In this document: piece by piece, positions 23,848 through 36,142 of the stretch
Layout: each line of letters opens with the position of its first letter
How positions within the stretch are numbered: the stretch's first letter is position 1
Origin: Mucor racemosus
Lineage: Eukaryota; Mucoromycota; Mucoromycetes; Mucorales; Mucoraceae
NCBI GenBank assembly: GCA_027405735.1
Contig: JAPEHQ010000001.1
Location: 2,542,001 to 2,606,000, forward strand
Reading direction: 5' to 3'
DNA: 64,000 nucleotides
Translations under genes and position numbers: made by a program
Notes under the pieces: generated by a model
Seen by the model: the letters and a program-made list of their open reading frames with translations, nothing else
Databases searched by the model: none
Told to the model about the DNA's origin: nothing

Positions 23848-26800
23848 ATGAACGATAATCAAGGTGATCCCGAGTTTTCAATGCTTTTGAGAACCGCCTC
23901 AGAAGAGTTTTCAAATGTTTCATCATCGACCACCAACTCACTCAATATACAGCTTTCGGAAAGTAGCATATTAGATTCAAATCAATTATTAGCTATCATC
24001 AAACATAATGAAAATCAAGGAAATCATGAATCAATCATTTCTGAAGTCAAAGGGAAGGAATTTCAAATGCCTTTACCGGGCAATTTAATTGCACAAGATG
24101 ATGAAAATAAATCCAGAATTGCCTATGCTTCGTGAAATTTGTATGGGTATGGACTCCGTGTGTATACTGTAATTTATTGCATCTTTGATCGAAAAAATGA
24201 GGATATCAATGTTAATTCTATTTGTATAAAGAAAATCTCAGCGAAAACATCTCAAACCAGCACGTTCATTTGACCTTTAGAAAGAAACCATTATTTTGCC
24301 CAAGAGAAACGTAAGCAATTGCTCCTTTGTAGGGATGGTAACTGTCCTCACATTGTAAATTTTTTATTAGACATTAGACTTTTGCAGTTGATAGAAATTC
24401 AAAAGGAAACTACACCCAATGGGAAAAATCAACATGATTTTGCATTTAATATTTTCAAAGACTTCACTGATAAAAGAAATCAAGCTGCTGTGGAAGAGTT
24501 TATGAAGTATCAAAAAGAGTTTGATAGTAACAATTAAATCTCTGATTTTAAAAGAGAAACTTTTTTGGACCTTTTAAGTACATTTATCATTGCCAACAAA
24601 TTACCAGCTTCTTTTACAGAGAATAATCCCAGTTTTCGAAGCATTTTAGGATTTTGCGCGAACATGCTCGACAATTCAAGAAAGAGTTCTGCTACAACAC
24701 CTACAATACCATCTGCAACCACAGTTTTGGAGATACCATCTAGCCAAACTATGAAAAACCAACTAATGATAAAATTTAATACGGCAAAAGAATCTGTCAA
24801 GAAGGTCCTGGAATCTCAACAGTCGCTCAATTCTACTACCGATCTCTGGAAAAGTCCCACAAGTACGTTATAATATATACACATACACTGCTCCTTCACG
24901 TGTGGGATATGCTAACGTAAATTTAGATGACTATTTTACGGGGGTTACCTGTAGTTACATTGACATCAACACTTGGGAGCCCAAGCAATTGACATAGAGT
25001 TTGAAACACATGAGATACGCTGCACATACAGGTAATTGTCATTTCTCTTTATGGATAATATGCATAAGAATTTAATGTCTCATTTGCTTGAAAAAAATAG
25101 ATGGTAATTTGGCCAAGTTCTTTCTGGAAGTAACAGATGAGTACGAGATTACCAGCAAAATTGACTGCATAACAACAGATGATGCTGCGAAGAATGCAGT
25201 TACGGGAGATAGATTGAAAGTAGCGGCCAAAATCAGAAAAGATTTTCAATTTAAAAAGGATGAACAGCTAATTGGTTGTATGAATCATATAATCAATCTA
25301 GCATGCCATGAGCTTATCGTGAAAAGCCTGAAGAGTATTGCACTTCCGGATACTAGCAATTTGTATCTTATGATAAAAAACGCAAGCATATTATTTCATC
25401 TGATTCAACAGAAAATGAATTACTCATCTTATAATGTATTTTAGGTACACGAGAACAAGGACGAGGCAGAAGCTTTAAATCCCATATATAGGTTACGAAA
25501 GGGTTGTATAGCAATCAAATTATCAAACAAATTATCTGAAAATTTCGAATATTACAGAGATCAGAGAAGATTGCCGGATCTCATACTGGTTAATGATGTA
25601 TCCACCCGTTGGAATTTTACAAAACAAATGATAGACAGATTCGAACTATTGGAAGATGCCTATATTATGACTATTAACAGTATCTGTGATAAAGATATTA
25701 GGGATTCATGCTCTTTAAATAACGAGCAAATTGATTATATAAAAAACGTGAACAACCTTCTGGCATGTTTTGAAGACACAACAAATTGGTTATCTGCACA
25801 AAGGTAAATCTCATCAATCATGCAATAAAATATACGCACTCTAACAAGAAAACAGATTTTAGTTATACTACGTACTACTATTAACCGTACAATTGTTTTA
25901 CTTAATGGACTCTTTGATGATTTGGATTACTTTCAAAAAGAAAATCAAAACGATAAAATCTTTGTTGAGGCATGTGAAATGTGCAAAAACAAACTTTCCA
26001 AATACTATTCAAGAACAGATCTTACTTCTGTATTCTCTTGTTCGACCTTTGTCAATCCTTGTCTTAAATACAATTATTGGTAAGTAAAAATAAAAAAGAA
26101 ATAACATTTTAAATTTGAAAAACTTATTATCACATATATACTGTATACCATCTTGTATGTATTAGGAAAGACGATGAACGATGGGATGCTGATACCATTG
26201 AAAATCAAAGGTCGATTTGTGAATATGAATACTATTTTTTTTAAAAGAATATTATATTGAACAAGAAAAGAAGAATAAAATCGGTAGTTCAGAATGTAAG
26301 TAGTTTTATCACATTCCTGATTAATATTGCATGTACCAAACAACCATATTTTTAGTTGCTAGCCCATCTACTATACAAAGTCATAGTAGAGAACAGTATA
26401 ATTAGACGTTAATGGATAATGACAGAAGTTCTATTATGAAAGTTCGTGGAGTTACCAGAAAGAGACGACGAGATTATGAGAAAAAACAGAATAAAAAGAA
26501 AGATAATGAAGATAGAATGCCTAAACGCAGAAAGGATATCCTGAATAAGATGCTTGAAGATTGCAGTTCGTGGGTGAAGAAAAAAGTGCTCGAAAATAAA
26601 AAACTTGATGTCTACATTAAAAGTAACGATAGTAGAGATGAATTTGCTTCACCACCCTCGCTTTAGTTTGTATGAAAACAATAACGGCAAGGCAATTGTC
26701 AAGAGCTACATATCAAAAATTTTAACATGATTTTGTTATTTATTTTAAAAAAGAGATTGAGATTACAAACAAAAATCTTGGATTTAAATTTGTAACTCGA

Positions 26801-26983
26801 CCATTGATTTACTGGAAGAGATACAGCAACAAATATCCGTTACTTTCTCTGTTTGCCGCCAAACATTTGGGAATTTGTGCCACCAGTGTGGTTTCCGAAC
26901 GCCTGTTTTTTCAAGCTAAAGGGTTTATAAAAAAAGAAAGAGCTAAATTGGAACCATCGACGGCCGAGAAGTACGTGCTTTAA
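23848..26983 (+). pseudogene. BED-type hAT transposase relic
   Basis: The region reads as a hAT transposase in pieces. It opens at MNDNQGDPEF with a Ser-rich leader. A BED-finger-like VWVWTPCVYCNLLHL near 24140-24180 is followed by in-frame stops, and a loose TSTFI...NHYFAQEK lies in the same area. Central blocks lie at 24565-24873, 25088-25444 (DYEIT-like SKIDCITTDDAAKNAVTGD, GCMNHIINLACHEL) and 25571-25807 (NDVSTRWNFTKQMIDRFELL). The C-terminal dimerisation domain at 26790-26983 reads YPLLSLFAAKHLGICATSVV, then SERLFFQAKG. Several frame breaks and stops, including in the zinc finger, indicate decay, although a few short introns of 60-70 bp are possible (for example 25444-25447 onward and 25805-25860). 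It sits between repeat copies C and D. Terminal inverted repeats and 8-bp target duplications were not identified. Confidence 0.8.
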
Positions 26984-27248
26984 ACTGCTGGTACAGAGAA
27001 TTTAGTGAGTGCTTATCAAAGCCATAATCAACAAGAAAAATAACATTGCAGTACTCATAATTTTTTCCATCAATTGATATCTCATAGTCAAAAAATAAAC
27101 AATGATTAAATTAATCTTTAAATAATACCATTACTAAAAGCAAAAAAAAAGCAGTTGCTGTTAATATCTCTTGTGATATAGCTATCGCCTTAATTTATTA
27201 CTGCGTGCTTCCAAAAAAAGCTCGTCCAAGGCTTGGCTCGTGTTTTAT

Positions 27249-28336
27249 ACTTAGTTCTGGTAAAGGATTATTGAATAAATTGGCCTGGGATAAAGAGGAT
27301 AAAAAGGTGGCAATAGGTCCCAGCAATGGCCATGTTTATGTTTATGATGTTGGAGGGGTAAGACTAAAACTCAATGTAAATCACCTCTAGCGCATTAATT
27401 ATCAATTAAGACTATATTATCATCAAATAAACTACCACACAATATTAACATGATTTATAATAATTTACAGCAATAAGAATGAATCAAGTGGGTACAGCAT
27501 TGTAAATTCTTGAAAAAGTTCTCAAGTATTATAAAATCTCTTATTTTTAAGACTTACAAAGCTTATAAGCGGAATATTAATTTAGAAAATTATTTTTGTC
27601 CAGATCATCAATTTTGACATTTTTAAAATTTTATTTTCTGGTTTTGCAAATTTAGAGTTAATTATACTACCAGTTATAAAAACAAAAAATGTACACATAT
27701 ACAGGATTTAGCGCTCTATTTGCTCAATTAAAAATAACAAACATTTTTATTGCAAAATATTACATGAAAATCCTTTAACCAAAAAACCGTTTTTGGGCGA
27801 AAAGTACAAAGTTTCATTACTTAATATTTAATATTAAGCTTTTATAAAATGCGTATCAGTTATGCTTACACTTTTCTCTCACAATGTAGTATATTTAAAC
27901 GTTGATTTTGGTATCAAAATTTGATTTTTCTGTTTTTTGATCAAAATCATGAGTGTTGGTAAGGATAAAATGAGCCCCGAAAATGTCCGCTACAAAGACT
28001 GAATTTTCAGACAGTACGTGGTTAAATATAAGAAAAGTAAAAAAAAAAACGCATTTTCATTTAAAGCTTAGATATATACCATAGTATAAAAGACTTAGCC
28101 GTTCGATCGTGTTATGCTCAATTATGGCGTCGCTCTACGGACTTGCTTTTGCATTTTTTCAATGAATGTATGATATGACAGACAGTTTTTCTAGTAGAAA
28201 AAATGTATGTTTCTATGATAGCAGATATTGCCTATTTTGCTTAGTTTATGGGTTGATGCGCTGTAATGCTGCTTTTACATTGGCTGAGATGTGCAATTTA
28301 GCAGGGGATTAATTGCGCTAAATAATGTAAAGCCTT
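27249..28336 (+). repeat. dispersed repeat family 1, copy D
   Basis: It begins with the best-kept dynein intermediate-chain-like segment of the plus-strand copies (LLNKLAWDKEDKKVAIG, then NGHVYVYDVGG), ending at GGGGTAAGACT. The intron-like part and core follow, nearly identical to copy C. It then continues to 28336 with sequence shared with copy B (GTGCAATTTAGCAGGG, AATGTAAAGCCTT). The open frame at 27205-27390 is this exon remnant and not a gene. Confidence 0.87.
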
Positions 28337-28964
28337 CGTAGGTTTTCTATAGAAGTGATGGATTTGTATTAAAACAAGCTGTAAACTATATTACTAACCT
28401 CAAATATATCCGGACAATACATTTCAAAAATTCTAAAAAAAACATTTTATTATTTTTGGTGCTCTAATATGTAAAAGAAGACACCAAGTTTTATTATTAA
28501 AAACTATTAAGTATATCTTAATTCTTGACTGAGATATTAAACCTCAAAATTTGTGTTTTAAGCAGTGAAATTGCAATGTTAGGTGTTTAGAGGATTTATT
28601 CTAAATAATGGAGTAAGGCCAATAAAAACAGTTAACACAAAAAACCACAACGGAATCTGAAGTGTCCCTATACATTTTACAGTTACTTACAGAAACAAAT
28701 AGAGAGAAGCAATTACAAATCAACCCTTTTAAAAAGTCTGTAAAAATCAAATTTGGAGTTTCATGTGTTTTCTACTAATATTAGTTTAACACATTAGTTT
28801 ACAAATTGATTAAAAAATAAACGGTACATATTCTATGAATACCGTATCATGAAATTGAAGGCTAATTGACTAATGCTGATGCGGAAACATTTTTTTCAAA
28901 ACGAGAAATCACTGATTGAAACCAATTAATCGCTTTTTTCACCATCAATTATACATTTAAAAAA
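28337..28964. other. intergenic region upstream of MLH1
   Basis: AT-rich DNA with no supported gene. It should contain the MLH1 promoter. Confidence 0.5.
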
Positions 28965-31488
28965 ATGATCGAAGTAAAAGGAATAGCTAAATTGAACGAA
29001 TCTGTTATAAACCGTATAGCAGCTGAAGAGGTTGGCATTTCAGTTTATTAAACTAATAATATCATTTTTTATGATTTATATGTATCATGTAGATTATTCA
29101 CCATCCATGCAATGTTGTTAAAGAGCTTATAGAAAACAGCCTTGATGCTGGGTCTAGTAGTATATCAATTACACTAGCAGCTGGAGGGGTAGATCTCGTT
29201 AAAGTTAAAGACAATGGGAGTGGTATTCAAGTAGGTATAAATGTTATAAATTTAATAATGTTTGATTGATTGTATGTTGCATTACAGGCAAAGGATCTTT
29301 CCTTAGTATGTGAGCGATACACAACTAGTAAAATTCAAAAATTCCAAGATTTAAATCGTTTAACTACATTTGGATTTCGAGGTGAAGCGCTTGCTAGCAT
29401 CTCTCACATTGCAAATGTAACAATTGTAACGAAAAATGCCGATACACCTTATGCAATCAAGTTTGTATTTATGCTGCATTTTGAGATTGATTTACTTACA
29501 TATATATTACAATTGATACATTAGGGCTACTTATGCTGACGGTAAAATGATATCAGGTCAAAAATGTGCTGGAAATCAAGGAACAGTAATCACTGCTCAA
29601 AATCTCTTCAAATTTGTTCCCGTTAGAGCAAAAGCTTTGAAAAGCGCAAATGAAGAATATAATCGTGTTCTGGATTGTGTACAGAAATATGCTATTCATA
29701 ATACTAACGTTTCATTTACTCTTGTAAAGGTAGCTTGTTGGTAAAATGTTTTGTTGCCCACATTTAATCGAAGCTGATATATGTAATAATTACATAGGGC
29801 AATAACAATACCACCTTGTCTGTTTCCAATACTTCAGATCAATTTAAACGTATACAACAAATTTATGGACTCGACATCTCAAGACATTTGAATACAACAG
29901 AATTTGAAGATGACAAATGTAAATTTAAAATGTACTATACAAAGATTAAAGAGCAACCATGCATTGCTCACAGTATCTTTATATTTTTTGTCAATGGTGA
30001 GTACATGCATCCTTTTCAAGATATAATGTATTTGAAATTAATATCTTTTTTTGGAATACATTCATAGATCGCTTAGTTGACAATAGTAGAATCAAAAAGC
30101 AAGTAAAATCTGTATATGGTAGCATCAAAAGTAGCTGTAAACCCAAGTTCATTTACATACAATTGACCATTAACCCCTACCATGTTGATGTAAATGTTCA
30201 TCCTACAAAGAATGAAGTCCATTTATTGAATGAAGATAAGATAGCTAAATCATTATCTCAAGTACTCTTCGATTCATTGAAGGATGTTGCTGCCAAAGAA
30301 GTAAAACAACCTTCCCCAAGAACTAAAACCAAGGGAAAGGAACAGGCCTTACCTGAAAATCAAACCATCAAGCACTACTTTAAACCTATTATAGACCCCA
30401 TTACAGCAGAAGAAGCTATGAGCAGTATGAGTGATTCGGTTAGTAGTGTTATAGAGACTCCACCGCAATCTCCTGCAAAAATAAACTTGGTGAGTATTGG
30501 CATGGGTTGCAAGACAACCTTAGATTGATCTTTTATTTACAATTTTCTTAGCAACCTTACGATAACGATGACTTTAATAACGTTGATGAGTCGTTTAAAA
30601 TACCATTCTATAAACTAACAAAGACCGCTCCCCTCGTATACCATAAAAACAATGACACCATTCCAAAAAATATTCGTATTTTACAGCAAGATATCGATAT
30701 GAAAGAAGATTCAAGTATATATAGGTTGTATGCGCAAACAAAACATTTAATCTAATATCTAATATTCAGGAATTAGCAAACTGCTCCAAAACTGCTCTGA
30801 TACTGGGTCTATAGATCAATTAATCAAATTGATCAAGTTTAAGGAAAAGTATTATCTGATACAGACATCCATTATAAGGTATGAGTATATACAAACATTT
30901 AACATGACTTTTTTCTTGATCATTAAGCGCATATCTATAGTAAAGAGTACTTTTATCAAAGCATTCTTTCCAAGTTTGGTAGCTTTGGTAAATTGAAATT
31001 GATCCCACCACTTTCAGTACAAGCATGTCTCTCGCTTGTAAATCCAGTTAAGGATGTCAATGTTCTTGCATTAGAGCTATACTCCAAAAAAGGCTTTTTA
31101 AGCAGCAATTTCAAGACTGACTTGATTTTCGAAAATGACAATATTTACTTGAAAAGCTTGCCTCTTCTTGGCAACAATTACATACCCACATTAGAAAGAA
31201 TTCCATTATTTATTTTTAATATATCCACAAAGGTAAAATCTATATTGATTTCTACTAAACAGTCGATTTTGATTTCACGTGTATCTACAGGTAGATTGGG
31301 AGTGTGAATTGGAATGCCTCGGTGCAATAGCATACGAGCTTGCTTTATTGAATAGTTGCAATACACAAAGCCAATGGGTAATTGTACAAGATGAAATAAT
31401 GAAAGGTGGATTTAAAGCACCCAAATACTTAGCTTCAGAGGGGTTTATAGCTGAATTCGATATACCTCAAGTCATGTATTTGGCATAG
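28965..31488 (+). CDS. MLH1: DNA mismatch repair protein MLH1-like
   Basis: Ten exons join in frame: 28965-29030, 29093-29230, 29288-29460, 29525-29729, 29798-29996, 30068-30489, 30552-30724, 30777-30878, 30941-31232 and 31291-31488, giving about 655 residues. The GHKL ATPase motifs are present: [17 protein letters not shown] (motif I), KVKDNGSGI (motif II) and [16 protein letters not shown] (motif III). CAGNQGT and [14 protein letters not shown] also match MLH1. The C-terminal heterodimer domain has [20 protein letters not shown] and [20 protein letters not shown], matching yeast Mlh1. MLH1 pairs with PMS-type partners to direct mismatch-repair incision. Three points are odd. AAGEV is AAEEI, the linker is short (family members are usually 700-770 residues), and the protein ends IPQVMYLA with no FERC tail. 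The exon 8 acceptor at 30776 was chosen because an earlier AG gives a stop. Confidence 0.9.
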
Positions 31489-31666
31489 GTTTACTGAAAT
31501 GTCAATGAATGTTATACCCTAAAAATATCAATTTCTTTTGCAGGAATTTAATAATAAATATTTTTTATTACTGAAAATTGAATATATATATATACGGTAT
31601 ATGGAATAATAAATTAATCTAATAGAAAAAAAAAAGAGAGAGAGAGAGAGAGAACAAAGACCAGAT

Positions 31667-31897
31667 TTACATGGCACCTTCTTGAGCAGCAGCAGGCACT
31701 TCAGGCATTGCAGCTTCTTCTTGAACAACAGGCTGAGCTTCTTCTTGAACAACAGGCTGAGCTTCTTCTTGAACAACAGGATGAGCTTCTTCTTGAACAA
31801 CAGGATGAGCTTCTTCTTGAACAACAGGCTGAGCTTCTTCTTGAACAACAGGTTGAGCTTCTTGTTCTTGTACAGCAGACATTGCAGCCTCTTCTTG

Positions 31898-31932
<35 letters not shown>

Positions 31933-32768
31933 CTTTCTTTTCTTGCTCAGCAGCAATGAAAGATTCAGCAGCATCCATCTTTTCCTTCTCGGCAGCAGCC
32001 AATTTTTCAGGGATATATTCAGCGACCATTTTATCCCACTCTACCTTTTCTTCAGCAAGTTGATCGACGCCTTCAGCATCAGCGTAGAACATAAAGTAAG
32101 CATTGAAAGGCTTACTGACAACCATACCTTTTTGAGTACAATGATCAGAAGGAGGCATTACACCATCAGTTGAGCCAAGACGTACAAGGTATTTAGCGTG
32201 AGACAAATAACCATCTGTGGATGATTTGGAAACAGCAACGACATGGTCATCTAAATGAACACTATCACCACGCTCGGCTCTACCTTCTTCTTTGGTAGTA
32301 GTGGCATCAGGTCTACCTGTGCCAAGCCATGAGCCATCCTTGTAGTTGTAAATCACGGGCATAGTATCAATTGGGTTAGCTCTATATCAAAGTATTTTAG
32401 TGTGTTATTTACTATGTTATAGGGTCAAAAACTTACTCTTGATGTTCTGGATTCAATGGAGCAGCCGCAATTTGACCAATTTCTTTACCAGCAATATCAT
32501 ATGGAGCTTTCTCTCCCTTGGTGGGATACAGGAAAGCATGTGTTTGAACGCTATACCAATGTTGAAAACCTTTCTTTTCTGGATTGCATTGATATACACG
32601 TCTACCTTTACCGTACCAGACGTCGTACAAAGTGACATTGGCTGGAGGTGCAATACGTTCTTTGACATTTGTGCTATCAGGCGCAGCATTTAAAAGTGCA
32701 GGTAGAAAGTCAGCAAGTGTAAAGGGAAGAGTAACTGAGAGGATAGCAGCTGTAATGTAGAATTTCAT
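31667..32768 (-). CDS. secreted DUF3455 protein with C-terminal octapeptide repeats
   Basis: Two exons, 32437-32768 and 31667-32381, give about 348 residues. Residues 1-20 (MKFYITAAILSVTLPFTLA) are a signal peptide. Residues 35-200 match the DUF3455 family pattern: IAPPANVTL, GKGRRVYQCN, then KDGSWLGTGRPDATTT and a C-terminal YLVRLGSTDGVMPPS segment. Its biochemical role is not established. The last 110 residues are Ala/Glu/Gln-rich, with a polyalanine run followed by six 8-residue units of the type QPVVQEEA or HPVVQEEA. Such a tail is not part of the domain and may be a flexible wall-associated extension. The gene converges on MLH1, with about 180 bp between stops. Confidence 0.82.
31715..31858. 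repeat. 24-bp tandem repeat, six units, coding (Q/H)PVVQEEA
   Basis: Six head-to-tail 24-bp units differ by one base in two of them, which changes Gln to His. The array is in frame in the DUF3455 gene. A neighbouring GCA run near 31902-31931 codes polyalanine. Confidence 0.9.
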
Positions 32769-33471
32769 TTTATAGTTTTGTATAATGAAAGAAGATGAAA
32801 TTTCATTTTTTATAATCATTCCTTTTATAATGAATTATGTAAACATTGTATATTAACATATTTCATGTATTTCAAAACTATTTGTTTATACATTAATATG
32901 GAAACAACTTTTATAACGATTGTTTCTTCTGTATTTACGAGTAATGCAATGTTTGTGTTTGCATTCTATATCTGGAAATAAATCTTGAATTGTTGTGAAA
33001 CAACAAAGCTGACAAAAATCGTAGAACAATCTTTAATCTGCTAAAATTCAGGTTTTTTGAAATTAACTGCACAAATAAAAAATAGCATAAGAAAGAGCAG
33101 AATCCGGCGGTCATTTTGTATTAATACATATTATGTTAAAATACGCTGACTTAAACTTTAAAAAATCCTGTAAAGGCCAAGTGTTGCGTGTCTAGCCCCA
33201 CAATGATGGATGATGCGCAGAAGAAAAGGAGAGATGACCTTGTTGTGTAACAAGTTTAAAAGTAAAATTAGAAAAAATATCATTTTACTGCTTCAATTTA
33301 ATCACATAAATTGATATCTACTATATAAAAAATCTGATTAAATAACGTGCTTATGTACAATGATTTATTGTCTAAAAGTGGTAATTTTAAAAATAAAAAG
33401 CTTTCACACAACGATTTCTTCTTTTTTTCTTTTTTTCTTTTTGATATATAACAATAACAATATAATATTAA
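32769..33471. other. divergent intergenic region, DUF3455 gene and calmodulin
   Basis: It holds the promoters of the two divergent genes. Pyrimidine-rich stretches near 33415-33440 and the calmodulin 5' leader are visible. No other gene is seen. Confidence 0.5.
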
Positions 33472-34127
33472 ATGGTAACCAAATCCTTCGCTTTCTTTTT
33501 TTTTTTGCACAAATAAATAATTTAATCAAACATGTAGAGCGACCAACTTACATCTGAACAAATTCAAGAATATCGTGAAGCTTTTCAGCTTTTTGATAAC
33601 AACGGCGATGGTAGTATAAGCGCTATTGAACTCGGCGTTGTGCTTCGTTCTTTTGGTATGCATCCAAGCGATGCGGAATTACAGGATATGGTAAAGTAGT
33701 GAATCAAAGAGTCGGATCATCTTAAAAAAAAAAAATCATGGTTTATACCGTAAATACGTATTAACTATATTTGATTAACATAGGTGAATGATGTTGATGC
33801 AGATGGTAATGGCACTATTGATTTTGAGGAATTTTTAGGCCTAGTCAAAGATTTAAAATCTGAAGGAGATACTGATGATTTGCGAGAAGCATTCAAGTAA
33901 AGTGTTCATAAAGTAGAGAGGGTATATAAATTAACATTGTTTTATATAGAGTTTTCGATGCAGATGGCAACGGACTAATTGACCGTAGCGAGTTAAAAAA
34001 AGTAATGTCTTCTTTACATGAAAAATTATCAGAAGAAGAGTTAGATGCTATGATTAAAGAAGCTGATGCTAATGGAGATGGCCAAATTAGTTTTGATGAA
34101 TTTAAAGCAATGATGGGCGGCAAATAA
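33472..34127 (+). CDS. calmodulin
   Basis: Four exons, 33472-33474, 33538-33690, 33784-33896 and 33950-34127, give 148 residues, near the canonical calmodulin length of 149. The first intron falls directly after the ATG, as in calmodulin genes of other fungi; without it the ATG at 33532 is followed by a stop. Four EF-hand loops are visible: [26 protein letters not shown] (loop starting at the second D), [12 protein letters not shown] and [12 protein letters not shown], each with Asp, Gly and Glu at the calcium-binding positions. Calmodulin is the main calcium sensor that activates kinases and calcineurin. The central linker ([16 protein letters not shown]) differs from the usual KMKDTDSEEE type, so a second calmodulin-like paralogue in the genome is possible. 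Confidence 0.9.
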
Positions 34128-34226
34128 AACGATAAAAAAAAATCTATATATAAATAAAAAAGAAACATATTGTAAAATATCCTCTTCTCTTTCCTTCTCT
34201 TTAATACCAAAATAAAGTATTTAAAT

Positions 34227-36142
34227 ATGTTTAGTAAAACCCTTCCAAAGGCAATGACTATTGCTGGTAGTGACAGTGGAGGGTAAATGATCCAAGAAAA
34301 AAACGCAATCAATTACCCCTACATCTAACATTCTTTTTGTAGAGGTGCTGGTATCCAAGCTGATATCAAGACACTTACATCTCTTCACGTTTATGCCACT
34401 TCCGTCATTACATCTGTTACTTCACAAAATACTTTATGTGTAGACGGTATTCATGATATGCCTGCAGAATTTGTAGCTAAACAAATTACTGCCGTTTTAA
34501 GCGACATTGGTTCAGATGCCATCAAAATTGGTATGCTTTCTTCTGCAGAAATCATTAAATCCGTTGCAGATACTTTAAAAAAGTTTCCCGAACAATCTCG
34601 TCAAGTTGTTGTAGATCCTGTCATGATTTCTACTAGTGGATCTCGTCTTTTAGCTGCAGATGCAATCTTGGCATTAGTACAAGAGTTACTTCCCATCACT
34701 TTTGTACTCACTCCCAATGTTCCCGAAGCAGAGATCTTGTTAAATTTGACTCCTGGTTCAATTAAATCTGTGAAGGATATGTGTGAAGCTGCTCAAAAAC
34801 TAGCTGGTTTTGGTCCCAAGTATATTTTACTAAAGGGTGGACATTTACCGTTGAAAATTAGTGGAAAGGAACAAGTGGTTGATGTTGTTTATAATACCAT
34901 TGACGGAAGCTGGTATGAGATTGCCAATGATTATGTGGATACCAAGAATACTCATGGAACTGGTTGTACTCTTTCTGCTGCTTTAGCTGGTGAACTTGCT
35001 AAAGGTGTCTCGGGTAAGCCGGAACCATAAAAAAAAAAAAAATTTAGATTTCAGTAATCTGATCAAAATTGATATTCTTGATATTCTTGATATTCTTTTT
35101 CTATAACAGTTGAATTAGCTTGTAAAAATGCTATTCGTTATGTCAAAATAGCTATTGCTCAAACATTAGGTGGAATTGGCGCTGGTAATGGTCCCATCAA
35201 TCATTTCCATCCTTTGAAATGGTCTCCTTACGAAGGGTAAATTCAACATATTTGAGAGATCTTTGTTTTGATTTATTTACCTTATTTGGAATTTAGAAAA
35301 CCTTTAATTATAGCTTTAAAGGAATCACTTCCAAAGGGTCTTTGGTCTGATTTCATTGATCATCCTTTTGTTCTTGGAATTGCTGATGGTACTCTTCCAA
35401 TTGAATCTTTTACCTATTATCTCAAGCAAGATTACCTTTATTTACAACATTATGCTCGTGCCGCATCTCTTGCTGCTTACAAATGTAAGTGCATTTAAAT
35501 GCTTAGTTATCTTTAATTAATAGTGATTGACTCGCATTTATAGCTGGTACAATGGAAGATATCGAAGCAAATGCAGCTATTGTTGTTCATATCGCAAAAG
35601 AATCTCAACTCCATTTAGATTATTGTAGTAGATGGGGAATTACTAAAGAAGATGTGTTAAGCTCACCCGAAAGTGTATTTAATTCAGCCTACACTCGTTA
35701 TGTACTTGATAAGGGTGCATCGGGAGATATGTTGGATTTAAAGGCTGCTATGGCACCTTGTTTAATTGGTTATGGTGAAATTGGTCTTAAATTATTCAAT
35801 GATCCTGCAACTAAAAGAGGTAAAAATTCACAAAAGAGCATAAAAATATGGATCAATTTTACTAAATATTGTCAATTTAGATGGAAATCCTTATTGGGAT
35901 TGGATCTGTCAATATGCAGCCGATGATTATCAACAAGCTGTTGTTACAGGCATTGGTAAGACGATGAAAAAATCAGGCCATTGTATATTTGTTTAACTTC
36001 TTTTTGTTTAGCTGAGATCGAAGCGTTGGGTAAACATTTCATCTCTTCTTCAACCTCTCGCTTTGAGGAAATCTGTAAAACTTTCGAACAAGCTACTCGT
36101 TTAGAAGTTATGTTCTGGGAAATGGGTGAAAAACTCTGTTAG
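34227..36142 (+). CDS. THI20: THI20-like HMP kinase / HMP-P kinase fused to TenA
   Basis: Seven exons, 34227-34282, 34343-35013, 35110-35236, 35297-35484, 35544-35819, 35881-35955 and 36012-36142, give about 507 residues. The N-terminal ThiD domain (residues 8 to about 270) shows AMTIAGSDSGGGAGIQADIK, then KIGMLSS, VVDPVM and the NTHGTGCTLSAALA anion-hole motif. The C-terminal TenA-like domain (about 285-507) shows HPFVLGIADGTLP, YYLKQDYLYLQHYARA, HLDYCSRWG and WDWICQYAADDYQQAV. In yeast Thi20 the first domain phosphorylates hydroxymethylpyrimidine twice and the TenA domain acts as a thiaminase II that salvages pyrimidine. The gene is therefore for thiamine synthesis and salvage in the cytosol. 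Both domains appear complete. AATAAA-like signals follow the stop. Confidence 0.92.

Noticed and set aside
27205..27390. Open frame with LAWDKEDKKVAIG as a real WD-repeat gene
   Set aside because: The same exon occurs in decayed form in four other repeat copies and has no partner exons here; it is a repeat-borne fragment.
22494..28336. Copies C and D as LTRs of a retrotransposon
   Set aside because: No gag, protease, reverse transcriptase or integrase motif lies between them, no TG...CA ends or primer-binding site were seen, and the interior is a hAT relic.
31715..31858. Regular repeats considered as a CRISPR array
   Set aside because: The units are head to head with no spacers, lie in frame in a eukaryotic gene and have no cas genes nearby.
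31682..32173. Long plus-strand open frame rich in Leu, Ser, Phe and Asn repeats
   Set aside because: It is the antisense shadow of the 24-bp repeats and alanine run in the DUF3455 gene, whose minus-strand frame has a signal peptide and domain.
33532..33537. ATG followed by TAG as a broken calmodulin start
   Set aside because: A start at 33472 followed at once by an intron ending at 33537 restores a full 148-residue calmodulin, as in other fungal calmodulin genes.
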